64,000 bases of DNA, from positions 5,458,001 to 5,522,000 of the forward strand of contig OX485806.1 in assembly GCA_950295325.1 (NCBI GenBank), read 5' to 3'. The position numbers and the translations under genes are program-made. This document shows, one piece after another, positions 24,607-36,544 of this stretch (position 1 is the first letter of the stretch; each line of letters opens with the position of its first letter). A model generated the notes under the pieces. It was given only the letters and a program-made list of their open reading frames with translations. It ran no database searches and had not been told where the DNA came from. Source of the stretch: Polytrichum commune. Lineage: Eukaryota; Streptophyta; Polytrichopsida; Polytrichales; Polytrichaceae.

Positions 24607-27600
24607 TCAAGCTCGGTACTCCTTACATCTACTTCCCGATGTACGGGTAGGAAAGAGCTCACCATTCAACGTTTCCAATTGAATTGAATTATTAGGAAAG
24701 ACCTCATAGACAAGGTAAGGTCCTAACCATACCGCATCGAATTTCGCCGGAAATTCAAGCTTTCGTGCGTCTTGAATCATGACCATCATTCCCGGTGTTA
24801 GGGCCCTTCTCTTATGTCGTTTGTCGAAAGTAATCTTTCTCCTTCTTTGGATTGCCTCAATATGTTGAGCCGCCATTCTCCTCCCTTCGTCAAGTGCTTC
24901 CAAATTGGTTAGTCGATTTTGTAAGGATTGACTTTCGGTAAGTCTCGTACTCACGGCCACCCTAAGTGACTCGACTTCATATTCGATTGGTAGTGTCGCT
25001 TCAAGACCATAGACTAAGGAAAATGGTGTAGCACGCGTAGTTACCTTATAGGTTGTACGGTATGCCCAAAGTGCCGCCGTTAGTTTCGTATCCCAATCCC
25101 GCTTCGAGTCTATAACCGTCTTGCGTAGTATACTCACCAAAATTCCGTTAACCCTTTCCGTTTGTCCATTGGTTTGTGGGTGGTAGGGAGTAGTCTTCCG
25201 GTGATCAATTTTAAATTTCTCTGTCATCTCTCGAATCAAGTCATTCAAAAAGTGAGTACCCCTATCGCTTACTAGGATCTTCGGCACCCCGAACCGCGAA
25301 ATTATGTTTTCGTACATAAATGTTGCCGCGTGTTCCGCCGTGTCGGTCTTCACCGCTTTGGCTTCCGCCCACTTGGTGAGGTATTCGGTTGCCACCACAA
25401 TATATTTCATTCCTTTTGAAGATTGGGGATGGACCTCACCCACATAGTCGATGCCCCATTTTTCGAAAGGAATTAAGGGTAATGATACATGTAAAGGCAT
25501 CTCCATTCTAAGGTCGTCTCGGGCATACCGTTGGCAAGCGTCGCATTTCCTTACATAGTCATGGGCGTCCTTAAATAGTGTAGGCCAAAAGTAGCCCGCT
25601 CTAAGTATTTTTTGCCCGGTGAGTTGACCCGAGAAGTGACCGCCGCAAGCGCTATCGTGGCAAGCGATTAAAATCGCTTCAACCTCCGTTTTTGACACGC
25701 ATCGTCGTAAAATACCATCGGACCCCCTTCTAAACAACCTATGGCCCACTACAACAAATTGCCTACTATTTACCCTCACCTTCCTTCTCTCTTCTTTTGT
25801 CCACTCTTTGGGCAACTTGTGGGTTGTTAGAAATTCCACTATGCCCGCATACCACGCCGGTGTAGAAGTGACCACAAAGAGGCTATCATCTACTAACATA
25901 TCATTTACCGGATTTTTTCCTATCTCCTCCGACAACCTAGACAAGTGGTCCGCTTGTAAATGCATACGACCCGGTTTATATTCCACCGTGTAGTCGAATT
26001 CTTCTAATAACAAAACCCACCTAGCTAACCTACCACTTAACTCCGCCTTGTTAATTAGATACTTGATAGCCATGCGGTCAACAAAAAATACAACCGGGTT
26101 GCACATGAGGTAATGCCTAAACTTTTTAACGGAAAACACCATGGCTAGGCACTCCCTCTCCGTTGTAGAGTAGTTTCTTTCGGCGGGGGTCAATTGCTTA
26201 CTCGCATAAGCTATAGGTTGATCCTTCTCTTTTTCTCCCGTTGCTTGACAAAGCGCACTCCCTATTGCCACATTACTAGCATCACAATAGACGTGAAAAG
26301 GTTTACCCCAATTGGGTGGTATCAACACCGGATAGGTGCTCAACCTATCCCGCAATTCCTCAAAGGCTTTTTGACAAGCATCCGTCCACTCGAATTTGAC
26401 ATCCTTTTTGAGCAAATGGGTAATGGGCACCGCTATCTTTGAAAAATTAGGAATAAGTTCCCGGTACCATCCCACATGTCCTAACAACTTAGAGATCCCC
26501 TTGGAATTGGTTGGAGTTGCCAAGTCGCTTATGGCCGCAATCTTATCCGGATCGGGTTCTCTACCTTTCTCACTAACAACATAACCCAACAACACTCCCT
26601 TATTCACTCCCAAAAATGTCTTATCCGGGTTCAATGCTAACCTCATCTTCCTACACCTAACCAATGCCTCCCTAACACAATGTAGGTGATCATCCACATT
26701 ACTTTGTGTGCTAAAATCGTCCACAAAGACGGTCATGGATTTGAACAACAAGTCGGTGAAGATATACATTACTAATCGTTGGAAAGTAGCCGGGGCATTA
26801 CATAACCCAAATGGCATCACTACCCACACAAAAGTACCCCAAGGTGTAGTAAAAGCCGTTTTATGGATATCTTGGAGGGCTATGGAAATTTGATTATAAC
26901 CCGCATACCCATCCATAAAGGTATATCGCGAATGACCTCCAACCTCCTCAAGCAACAAGGTGATAAAAGGTAAGGGGAAGTGATCCTTTTGTGTGCACGA
27001 ATTCAATTTCCTATAGTCGACACAAACCCTTAATTTCCCATTTTTTTTCTTTACTAAGACCATAGGAGAAACCCAATCCGTGATTTCCACCGGCTCGATA
27101 AACCCGGCCTTCAATAACCTTTCCAATTCCGCTTTCACCAACAATTGCAATTGAGGATTCATCCTCCTCTCCTTTTGTCTAATTGGCCTCGCCCCCGGAA
27201 TTAAAGGAATCCGGTGCTCTACCATTTCCCTAGGAATTCCCTTAAGCTCATCGTAGGACCATGCAAAAGTATCACTAAACTCATCCACCAAATTGCTATA
27301 CTCCCTAACCTCTTTCTCCCCCAATTTGGAGCCCATCTTCATTTGTCGGGTTTTTCCATTCTTTAATTTCACATCCACGTACCGCCAATCCGCTTCCGAC
27401 ACATGTGCTTGTTCCTCTTTGTTCCGATACCAATCGGAAGGCACATTGGGGTAATCTTTCACATCTTGACCTACAACTATCCCCGTAGACGTGGTCTTGA
27501 AATGTAAAGGCTCCTCCAATTTCGATGACTCAATAATCACATCCTCCTCTTGAGTCCCATCTACATGAATTAAACTAACCTCACCCTCTTCCACGTCATC

Positions 27601-29581
27601 TACCCAAGGTGTTAACCCACCGCTAACCCACTCTTCCTCGGTGAGCACCTCACATGGCTCCAACAATGAGCCCTCTCCTAAACTAACACTAGGAAATTCA
27701 CTCCCTAAGCCTACTTGGTGAAATGTAACCATTACATCAACCTCGGACTCGGGGTACTCCCTTAGCCATTGGGCATAATCCCCATTATCCCCATAATTGT
27801 AAAAATTAGGACCTAGACTTCCCGAGCCCGAATCTATAACAACCCTTTGACCTTCGGGATGGACGACTCCCACCAATGCCTTGCCAATCTCATTCTCGTT
27901 TAAGTCATCAATTTCCTTCTCCAATGGCAAATACATCTCCTTCTTCATCCATCCTTCTAATGAACCAATGGACACTATGACCCTATTACCCTCCGGACCA
28001 TAAGTGATGGATGGTTTAGGTCCACCCCAATTGACCATAGCATTCGCCATCCGCAACCAAGGCCTACCTAGCAAAATGGGGAAGGTGTCCTTGTTGGAGT
28101 GCATTTTAATGACATGGAAGGTGACCAAGTACTCCTCACCTCCCGTAGTCATTCTACAATCCTTGATCATCCCCAAAGGCGTAGTCGAACTTTGATTTGC
28201 CATATTTATGACCAAAGGTGAAGGCCCCGTGAGTCCAAGTCCCAATTTTTTCATAGTATCCTCCGGTAGTATATTTAGACTACTCCCTCCGTCGACTAGC
28301 ACATTAGGAACCACCTTATCTACTATAACAACTTCTATTTCTATAGCTTTCACTTCTCTTCCACCTTGTGATTGGATCCTAGCGGCTATTTTAGCTTTCA
28401 CCTTCCTCATCCTCTTGTGTACCGGCATTCCCTCCTTTAATGTTTTCCTTGCCGTGGGTGAAATTTCCAATAGTTGGCCGAAAGTAATATCCGCCTTGAG
28501 TGTACTAAGGTCCGCCCACAAGTCGTACCCGGTAGATCTTTCCACCTTAGAATTACCCACTACGTCGAATTCGTCTACGGGAACCCCCGGTCCTTCCCAT
28601 TCACCCACATCGCTATTATCCAAGTCATGTACCGCATTAGTCCTCTCCCTATCTTGTAAAATTATATTTTCCCTCTCCACATCCTTAGTAGCTCTTCTAG
28701 CTACCCTATCCAACTCGGAGAGATTAATCTCTTCATCCGAAGAGTAATTTCCTTGCTCTCCTATTCCTACCTCCAACGGGGCATCCCCTCTCCTAGCCCT
28801 AGTAGTTACCGCTAGTGCAGGTGCTTCTTCAACCACACCCTTACCCTTCACTAACTCATATGTAATAGCATTGGTGTGAGGAGGCCATTGACTTTGCTCC
28901 TCTCCAATTCTCGTTGGGAGAGGAAGCATGTCATCACATGTGGCCTCCAACACTCCATCCATGAACCTAACATCTTGGGAGTTAGATGGTCCCGGATCCG
29001 TTGGAGGCGCTTGTCTCCCGTTACTACCATTAGGTGGAACTCCTTGTCTATTTTGTATTGGAATGTAACCGGTTGTAGTTTGCAAGCCCGCCGGTGGATG
29101 AAAAGTTTGCCTAGCATTACTATGGTCATAGTATAAGTTAGGTGGCCTAAGTTCATTGGCCGGTACTCCTTGTGGCCTAGCACCTCGCATATTATCCCTT
29201 GCTTGTTGTTGTGGATTAGCCACCGGGTAAGGGACATTAATTATTTTGTCCGGTTGGCGACACGTATCCGAGGGATGACTTCCTCCACAATTGCTACAAT
29301 TAAACTCTTGACCTTCGGACCAACATTGTCCTTGAGCGTGCCACCTTCCACAAAAGGGATGAAATTCCTTCTTCTCTAAATTTCGGCCACCTTGCCCTCT
29401 AGGTTGTGGTCCTCTATTGCTTCCATTTCCATAGTGAGGTGGCGCTTGACCTCGTTGATTTTGTTGAGGTGGGTTACCGTTTCCTCTTTGGTCACGGTTT
29501 TGTCCACTTCTACAAAATTGACGCGTGTGGCCCGGTTGGCCACATTGGACACACCATAATCCGGAAGAATGCCTACCCGAC
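24607..29581 (-). CDS. Element B gag C-terminus and pol: zinc knuckles, protease, RT, RNase H, integrase
   Basis: The open frame continues rightward into C's LTR (to 29,814), but B sequence ends at 29,581. In order: CCHC knuckle (CVQCGQPGHTRQFC), a second Cys/His motif (CSNCGGSHPSDTC), retropepsin (VDGGSSLNILP, near 28,290), and RT with LRVCVDYRKLN, MPFGLCNAPATFQR and the catalytic box FVDD (near 26,727). RNase H follows with YCDASN, TERECLA and FVDR. The integrase has an HHCC finger (CDACQRYA) and DDE residues in WGIDYVG, VSDRGTHF and QTNGQTERVN. It ends GSRCKEYRA with no chromodomain. The DHFPLPFI, DGYAGYNQI and MPFGLCNAPATFQR phrases resemble the Athila/Tat branch. I see no internal stop or frameshift. 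With C and one TSD copy removed, the gag frame upstream and this frame coincide, giving 2080 codons in total. Confidence 0.93.
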
Positions 29582-30557
29582 TGTCGCGCACCTCTCCATG
29601 AGGAGTGCCCGAAACACCATGGGCACAAGGGGGACCCGGGAGTGACACCCGGGACTTGTGGCGCCGTTGGTGAGAGGGCCCAAGTGATCCTAGTGTGGGT
29701 GAGGGCCCCGGGCGTTGGGAACGCCTCCCACCCACGAAGACTAGGAGGCACAAGGGTAAGGCCATGAGCTATGCGTAGCTCATGGCGTGGTGATTCTAGA
29801 AAGCTCAAGAACACCTCAATCGGAGGTGTGAGCTAGGAGTTATGGCCATTTGAGTGGGGCGCTGTCCCGGGACAGCGCCCTGGTACAGCAGTGCCTGGGA
29901 GTGATTCCCGGGACTGCCAAGGTTCAAACACGCATAACTTCCTCAAGACTTGCCCGAATGGGGCAAGTGAGGAGTCCATCGGCATCTACGTGAAGCGTAG
30001 ATGAGGATGGAGTGGTTGGTTGTTATGATCAGACATCATACAAGGAAGTTATGATGGTCTGAAGCTGCTGGGGGGGTTCTAGGCCCAGCAGCTAAGGGAA
30101 AATGTCCACTTGGCCCCAACTCTTGGTAGAGAGACAAGAGGTTGGTTGGCGGTGGGGTAGGGGCCCCGCGTAGAGTCCTAGAGGCTTATATGGGTGAGGT
30201 GGTGTGGCCTCACCCACCCGAGGCCGAACGGCACGGCCTCTATGGGCATTGGCCCAATGTGAGGCCATAGTTGCCTAGTATGCTTCGGGTTGTTGTAGTG
30301 TTGCTCCGGCAACGCGATGATCAACATGGGATTGGACTTCCATGGATGGAAGTCCACATCTAGGAATGGGTTACCGATTAAGGGGCGAGTCCCGAAAGTA
30401 AAGTAGGAGGGTTGGTTCCCCTCCTATGAACTAATGGTCCGGGGTTAGAGGAGCTAACCATTGGCATGGCGGTATGCGAAGGGTTAGCGACTCGTAACCT
30501 TTGCTAGAATTGAAAATTGGCAAGATGGTCAAGGGGGGGCTAGCAAGGGTTGCGACA
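29582..30557 (+). repeat. Element C left (5') LTR
   Basis: 976 bp, TGTCGCGCAC...GGTTGCGACA. It contains short inverted repeats such as GCTGTCCCGGGACAGC (near 29,861) and CCATGAGCTATGCGTAGCTC (near 29,762). The antisense strand stays open for its first ~230 bp and therefore extends B's frame artificially. Confidence 0.93.
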
Positions 30558-30559
30558 CG

Positions 30560-30577
30560 TGGTATCAGAGCAGGGTT
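30560..30577 (+). promoter_or_regulatory. Element C primer-binding site (initiator tRNA-Met type)
   Basis: TGGTATCAGAGCAGGGTT lies two bases after the 5' LTR. TGGTATCAGAGC is the standard plant retrotransposon PBS complementary to the 3' end of initiator methionine tRNA. Confidence 0.9.
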
Positions 30578-30599
30578 CCAATTTTTGAGCTAGCACTTT

Positions 30600-33500
30600 G
30601 AGGTAGACATGGCTATCAAAAATGCGGGTTATGATGGTGAGCCCGGGGTTTCCAAAAGGTTGTGAGGCTCAAATTGGAACAAGGATTATGTGCAAGTGGA
30701 TTTTGACCATACCATTGATTCTAATGACAATGGTGGGCATGAGGGTGGATTCGGTGAGGAAAATGGAGGAGTGCTTTGAAAGGGCTCCCGCACACCTCGA
30801 AAAATATTCGGGGGCTAGAATACCGAATGCATCCGAAAGCTTGGACGGTGGTAATGTTGGATTGAAATTCCAATCCAAATTGCTTAGAATGTGGTGAAGT
30901 TGGAATGGGTGCAAATACGGCACTCAAGGCTTTTAGGCCTATGTTTGCGATTTAACCACCATAACGAATGGTACAACTAAGATTGACTAGTTGGCCAAGA
31001 AACACATCGTTTTAGATGGGGTTTCAAAAGCGGGTGGTGAATACCAAGTTCTAATTTCCCAAAGTTTATTGAGGTTGTGGCGGTGATCATCAAAATTGCA
31101 ACGAGCATTAAAGCCGATGACCCCAATAAGAAATTTGGCGGTGCCTTACAACAATGGACGTTGAGGGGAGATAGGTACCACGCCAAATAATACTTATGCC
31201 GCGGACCGAATGTAAGACGATGACATTGTGGCCAAGGCTAGTAGCCTTAAGCCGAGGCCAAGTCTATTGTACCTTGAGGCTCAAATGAATGGGACAAATG
31301 TCTCATGTATTGACAAAGAGGCTACCACTCCTTCTTGAGCCCAAAACTCATAAGGGAGTTGGGGCTTGCCGATTGGTAGAGCGGGCAAGCCCACCAAGGT
31401 GCGGTTTGGAAAGGGCAAACCGCATGAGACAAAGGAGGCCGCGATGCATGTAACCTTTCAATGTGAGACATTGGATTTTTGTCAAAATTTCACACCAAGT
31501 GAAATAGATGAAATGCATGTCATTGTGAAGGCCGCCTTCTTTGAAACTCACATGATAGATGTGAGGTGCAAGCCGGTGTGCTTGCGGTGCATTATGATGT
31601 GTCATAATGGCAAAGAATTGAAGTTCAAATTGACAAGGACTCCTATGGTAGGAGGACCTAAGTTGAATTTGGTCTTAATGGACCGAATGAAAAATAGAAA
31701 ACATAATGGTCGTGGTTCAATTGGAGCAACTCCAAGGAACGTATGGGGAGGCTAGGAAAGATGGGCCTCCCCCAAACAACATTGGTGTGATGTTGGTAAG
31801 ATACAAGGATGTATTCACCAATGTGTTGCCCAAGAAAATTACCGCCAAGGAGTGAAAAACAACTTTGCTCAACGAGAGATTGAGTTCTTTAGGTATGTGG
31901 TGACAAAGGAAGTTGGTGGACAAACATGAAGAATGTCAAGGCAATCCAAAAGGAGAATTGGCCCTTGATTCAAAAAGGGCTTAGGTCATTTGTTGGCCTA
32001 GCCAATTAGTACCACCACTTCATTCGAGAGTTTTCTAAGGTTGCTAGGACCTTATTCAACTTATTGAGAAAAATGGCTATCCCAAGTGTGGGATGAGCCT
32101 TGTCACCAAGCCTTTGGGGAGCTCAAAAACAAGTTCTCTTCGCCGCCCGTGCTTAAGTTCGCGGACTTTGACAAACCTTTTGAGGTGCATCCGGGGGCGA
32201 GTGACTTTAGCATTGGCGGATGTTGAGGCAAAATGGATGGCCATTGCATATAAGAGCATGAAGCTCGATAGTTGTCCGACCTTGTCCAACTTATGCAAGA
32301 AATGGCTATCCCAAAAGTGGGATGAGCCTTGCCACCAAGTCTTTAAGGAGCTTAAGACCAAGTTCTCTTCGCCGCCCGTGCTCAAGTTTGCGAAATTTGA
32401 CAAACCTTTTGAGGTGCATACGGGGGCGAGTAACTTTACCATTGGCGGATGTTGATCAAAGATGGATGCCCATTGCATATGGGAGCATTAAGCTTAAAGG
32501 TTGTTAAACCTTGTGCGACTTGTGAAAGAAATGGCTATCTCAAGAGTGGGATGAGCCTTGCCCCAAAGTCTTTGGGGAGCTTAATACAAAGTTGTTTTTG
32601 CCACCCGTGTTCAAGTTCGCGGAGCTTGACAAACCTTTTGAGGTGCATACGGGGGGGCGAGTGACTTTGCCATTGGCGGATGGTTAATGTAAGATGGATG
32701 ATCATTGCATATGAGAGCGTTAAGCTTGATGGTTATCCGACCTTATCCGACTTGTGGAAGAAATGGCTATCCCAAGAGTGGGATGAGCCTTGCCACCAAG
32801 TCTTTGGGGAGCTTAAGAACAAGTGTTCTTAGACGCCCGTGCTCAAGTTCGTGGAGCTTGACAAACCTTTTGAGGTGCATATGGGGGTGAATGACTTTGC
32901 CAATGGTGGATTGTGTGTAATTGGATGGCCATTGCATATGGGAGCATTAAGCTCGATGGTTGTCAAAGAAGACAACCAACTCATGACAAAGAACTTCTTT
33001 GCCGTAGTGCATTGCTTGAAAATGTGGCGACACTATTTGGTGTCGCACAAAGCAAAGGTCTACATGGACAAGGTGTCCTAAAAGAATTTTGACATTCAAG
33101 CGCAAGTGGGCATGATAGTTTGGCGCTTATGAAGGTGGATTTGATCCACAAACCGGACCGTGGAAATGTGGTGCCGGACGAGCGAAGTAGACCGGAAGAG
33201 TTCCAAGCAATGAGAACCATCCAAACCTTGTGGCTAATGTGTGCCGGCGAAGGAAACTTGTGATGCAAGATACGGGAGGGGTAAATTAACTACCCCAAAG
33301 CACAAAAGCTTTTAGGTGAGCTTCGCAAGAGCAAGGTGCTCAAAGAGGTTAAGTTGGTGGACGGATTGTTCAAGTGCAAGCAAAGTTGGGTGTATGTGCC
33401 ACAAGGCAAGTTGAGGCTATCGGTTTTGAAGGAGGAATATGATAGTCCTATTCCCGGCCATAAACGAGAAAGAAACAACCGCCATAGAATGGTGTGAAAG

Positions 33501-34750
33501 AGGTACCGTTGGCGGTGCATAAAGGACGATATAGCCCACTTTGTGAAGGCGTGAATAAAGTGCCAAGTGAACCAAGCCTCTTACCAAAAGCAAGGCGGTT
33601 TCTCGCAACCGTTGCCTATCCCACCGGGGCCATGACATAGTATGTGCATGGACTTGATCACAAGTTTGCCGGAGTCACATGGGTATGATGCCATCTTGTT
33701 GATGGTAGAGTGGTTTGCCAAGTTGGCACACATGGTGCCGATTGTGGGAACCGCCACCGCGTTGGAGACCGCATAGCCTTTTCTCAAAGGATGGTTGAGG
33801 CACCACGGGTTGCCAAGAGTGATTGTGTGGGATCAAGATCCAAAGTTCACAAGTGCATTTTCAATGCATTTCTCTAAGGAGGTCGGAATGAAACTAAGGT
33901 TTAGCACGGCCTTGCATTCCCAAATGAATGGGAAAGCGGAGCATGTGAATGTAGTCTTGAAGCAATACTTGAGGAACTTGGTGGGGGCGGACCAAGGAGA
34001 TTGGGCGGTCTATGTGGGTCGAGCGGAGTGTAATTGCAATGTAGCCACGCACTTGGCTACCAAGGGTGGTCTTTCGTGGTGGCTTATGGAGTGGATGCGC
34101 TCCAACCTATTAACCTAGCTCTCGAGGGGGCACATTCAACACTAGAGTTCAACCAAGATGGTGAGGACTTGGCCAAGGATGGTAAACAAGTCTTGGAGAT
34201 GACCAAGTTGTTGGTGGAGAAAGCCCGAAGGTGCTACGGAGTGCAAATCAATGCCGGAAGACGCGAAGTGGAGTATGAGGTGGGCCAATAAGGTGTTGTT
34301 GAATGTGGACAACTTCACCTTGCCCAAAGGCCTTACTTCAAAAGTTCATGTCCAAAATTGGAACTTCGTTTTCCATTGTGCAACAAGTGTTCAAGGACAT
34401 GTATAAGTTGGAATTACCGCCGGACATCAAAGTGCATCCGACATTTCATGTCTCATTACGAAAGTCATTTTAGGACGACACCTTGTGGCCCGATCACAAG
34501 CAAGTGATTAGGCCACGTCCCGACCTTGTGGAGGTCACTTGGAACATGAGGTAGGAGGGCATCCTCAAGTGTAGGAAACCCAAGTGAAAATGAAAAAAAA
34601 ATGTACAAATGAGTACTTGGTGAAATGGTGAGGATACCATGAGAAAGAAACCGCTTGGGTGGCGGCAAGAGACATGGTGAACACCAATGAATTGGTGAAG
34701 CACTTTGAAGAAACTAAGGCTAAGGATTCCAATAAAATGAAGCGTAGGCA
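30600..34750 (+). pseudogene. Element C degenerate gag-pol
   Basis: There is no long open frame, but pol fragments are readable in changing frames. RNase H-like phrases are DKPFEVHTGASNFTIGG and MWRHYLVSHKAKVYMD. The integrase part, about 33,640-34,110, carries MDLITSLPESHGYDAILLMV, HGLPRVIVWDQDPKFTSAF, STALHSQMNGKAEHVN and YLRNLVGADQGDWAVYVG, which match the chromovirus pattern rather than the Athila/Tat pattern of A and B. The three catalytic acidic positions of the integrase are still recognisable. Several in-frame stops interrupt it, including between the integrase segments (for example near 33,552 and 33,775). Residual gag in the first kilobase is too decayed to assign. It cannot make a functional polyprotein. 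Confidence 0.85.
32071..32990 (+). repeat. Four tandem copies of a ~229-bp RT/RNase H junction segment
   Basis: AAATGGCTATC begins copies at 32,071, 32,300, 32,529 and 32,761, giving steps of 229, 229 and 232 bp. Each copy includes GGGATGAGCCTTG, CCGCCCGTGCTCAAGTTCG-like and GACAAACCTTTTGAGGTGCA, and ends with GGATGGCCATTGCATA-like sequence. Each encodes the same ~76-residue stretch (WDEPCHQVFGELK, DKPFEVHTGASDF). 229 is not a multiple of three, so successive copies change frame. Confidence 0.9.
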
Positions 34751-34753
34751 TTG

Positions 34754-35568
34754 ATGAGGACATCAATCTCCTTTAGTGGGGGAGAGACGCTAGTAGCACA
34801 CTTAGCTTCGAGGTTAATTGCTCCACGACATGAACTTGTTCTTTGGCTTGAGGGAATAAAATCCAAACTTTAGTGGTGCAAAGAGAAAAGTATGAGATGA
34901 GGTCCTAGTCTTGTACTTGTGCTTGGTTAATGGAAGAGGGGGAATAGACATGCCAAACTAGGTTGGGTAAGCCGAGTAATTGGGGGCCATGGCTTGGAGG
35001 GGCCTTGGATAAAACCAAGAAACTTCTTAATTGTGGGCTTGTCCGGGCGGGGACAAGGTGATGGCGTGTGCTCATAAAAGTGCTACCCGCGAGCTAACGA
35101 AAGTTGGCGCATGGGAGTCATGAACCCATGTCTCGAAAGAGCAAAGTGGGAACCGAGTCGGGCGGGACTTGGCATCACCCCCGTGCGATCGAGGCGTGGC
35201 TTCACAATGGAAAGCCATCTCGGAGTTGCAACCGAGACAACTTAGTGGAAGCGTTGAGGTCTCGCCTAGATGTGTCACGTTAGGCTAGTGGAGCCTAACG
35301 GGGGAGGCCCCAAAGGAGGGGCAACCCAAGTGAGTCCCAAAGTAGGTGGGTCTAGTGTAGGTTAGGTCCTTGGAGGAGAGATCCAAGGTCGCTAACGGAC
35401 CACCTAGGAACGACACCTTTGGGACTATGCCAAATTTGAAGATGCATTGTGGGGGTCGCGCCCTAAGGTAAACACAATGCCGCACCATAGAGGATGGCAA
35501 CTTGAGAATTGGTGTGCCGACTACGAGTATAGTCGATGAGGGCATCGACTCCGTTTGGTGGGGGTGAG
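34754..35568 (+). other. Element C 3' internal region with duplicated polypurine-tract-like motif
   Basis: GACATCAATCTCCTTTAGTG followed by GGGGAGAG (34,760-34,787) closely resembles GGCATCGACTCCGTTTGGTG followed by GGGGTGAG, which lies just before the 3' LTR (35,541-35,568). The ~780 bp between them has no coding sequence I recognise. The first copy may mark the end of an older element. Confidence 0.7.
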
Positions 35569-36544
35569 TGTCGCGCACCTCTCCATGAGGAGTGCCCGAA
35601 ACACCATGGGCACAAGGGGGACCCGGGAGTGACACCCGGGACTTGTGGCGCCGTTGGTGAGAGGGCCCAAGTGATCCTAGTGTGGGTGAGGGCCCCGGGC
35701 GTTGGGAACGCCTCCCACCCACGAAGACTAGGAGGCACAAGGGTAAGGCCATGAGCTATGCGTAGCTCATGGCGTGGTGATTCTAGAAAGCTCAAGAACA
35801 CCTCAATCGGAGGTGTGAGCTAGGAGTTATGGCCATTTGAGTGGGGCGCTGTCCCGGGACAGCGCCCTGGTACAGCAGTGCCTGGGAGTGATTCCCGGGA
35901 CTGCCAAGGTTCAAACACGCATAACTTCCTCAAGACTTGCCCGAATGGGGCAAGTGAGGAGTCCATCGGCATCTACGTGAAGCGTAGATGAGGATGGAGT
36001 GGTTGGTTGTTATGATCAGACATCATACAAGGAAGTTATGATGGTCTGAAGCTGCTGGGGGGGTTCTAGGCCCAGCAGCTAAGGGAAAATGTCCACTTGG
36101 CCCCAACTCTTGGTAGAGAGACAAGAGGTTGGTTGGCGGTGGGGTAGGGGCCCCGCGTAGAGTCCTAGAGGCTTATATGGGTGAGGTGGTGTGGCCTCAC
36201 CCACCCGAGGCCGAACGGCACGGCCTCTATGGGCATTGGCCCAATGTGAGGCCATAGTTGCCTAGTATGCTTCGGGTTGTTGTAGTGTTGCTCCGGCAAC
36301 GCGATGATCAACATGGGATTGGACTTCCATGGATGGAAGTCCACATCTAGGAATGGGTTACCGATTAAGGGGCGAGTCCCGAAAGTAAAGTAGGAGGGTT
36401 GGTTCCCCTCCTATGAACTAATGGTCCGGGGTTAGAGGAGCTAACCATTGGCATGGCGGTATGCGAAGGGTTAGCGACTCGTAACCTTTGCTAGAATTGA
36501 AAATTGGCAAGATGGTCAAGGGGGGGCTAGCAAGGGTTGCGACA
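35569..36544 (+). repeat. Element C right (3') LTR
   Basis: 976 bp. No difference from 29,582-30,557 was seen on reading. It ends GGTTGCGACA and is followed directly by the TSD CCGAC and B gag sequence. Confidence 0.93.

Larger units (their letters stand above)
29582..36544 (+). mobile_element. LTR retrotransposon C (Ty3/gypsy, chromovirus-like pol remnants), nested in B; interior degenerate
   Basis: LTRs are 29,582-30,557 and 35,569-36,544, both 976 bp, TGTCGC...GCGACA, flanked by TSD CCGAC at 29,577-29,581 and 36,545-36,549. By eye the two LTRs are identical. A primer-binding site follows the left LTR and a polypurine-like GGTGGGGGTGAG precedes the right LTR, so it reads rightward. The 5-kb interior is a broken pol with many stops and shifts. 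An intact terminal structure around a dead interior suggests mobilisation in trans. Confidence 0.93.

Noticed and set aside
29582-29814. N-terminal ~78 residues of the long minus-strand open frame ending at 24,607
   Set aside because: They come from antisense reading of element C's LTR; the same residues appear in the other LTR copy at 35,801-35,569. They are not part of B's protein.
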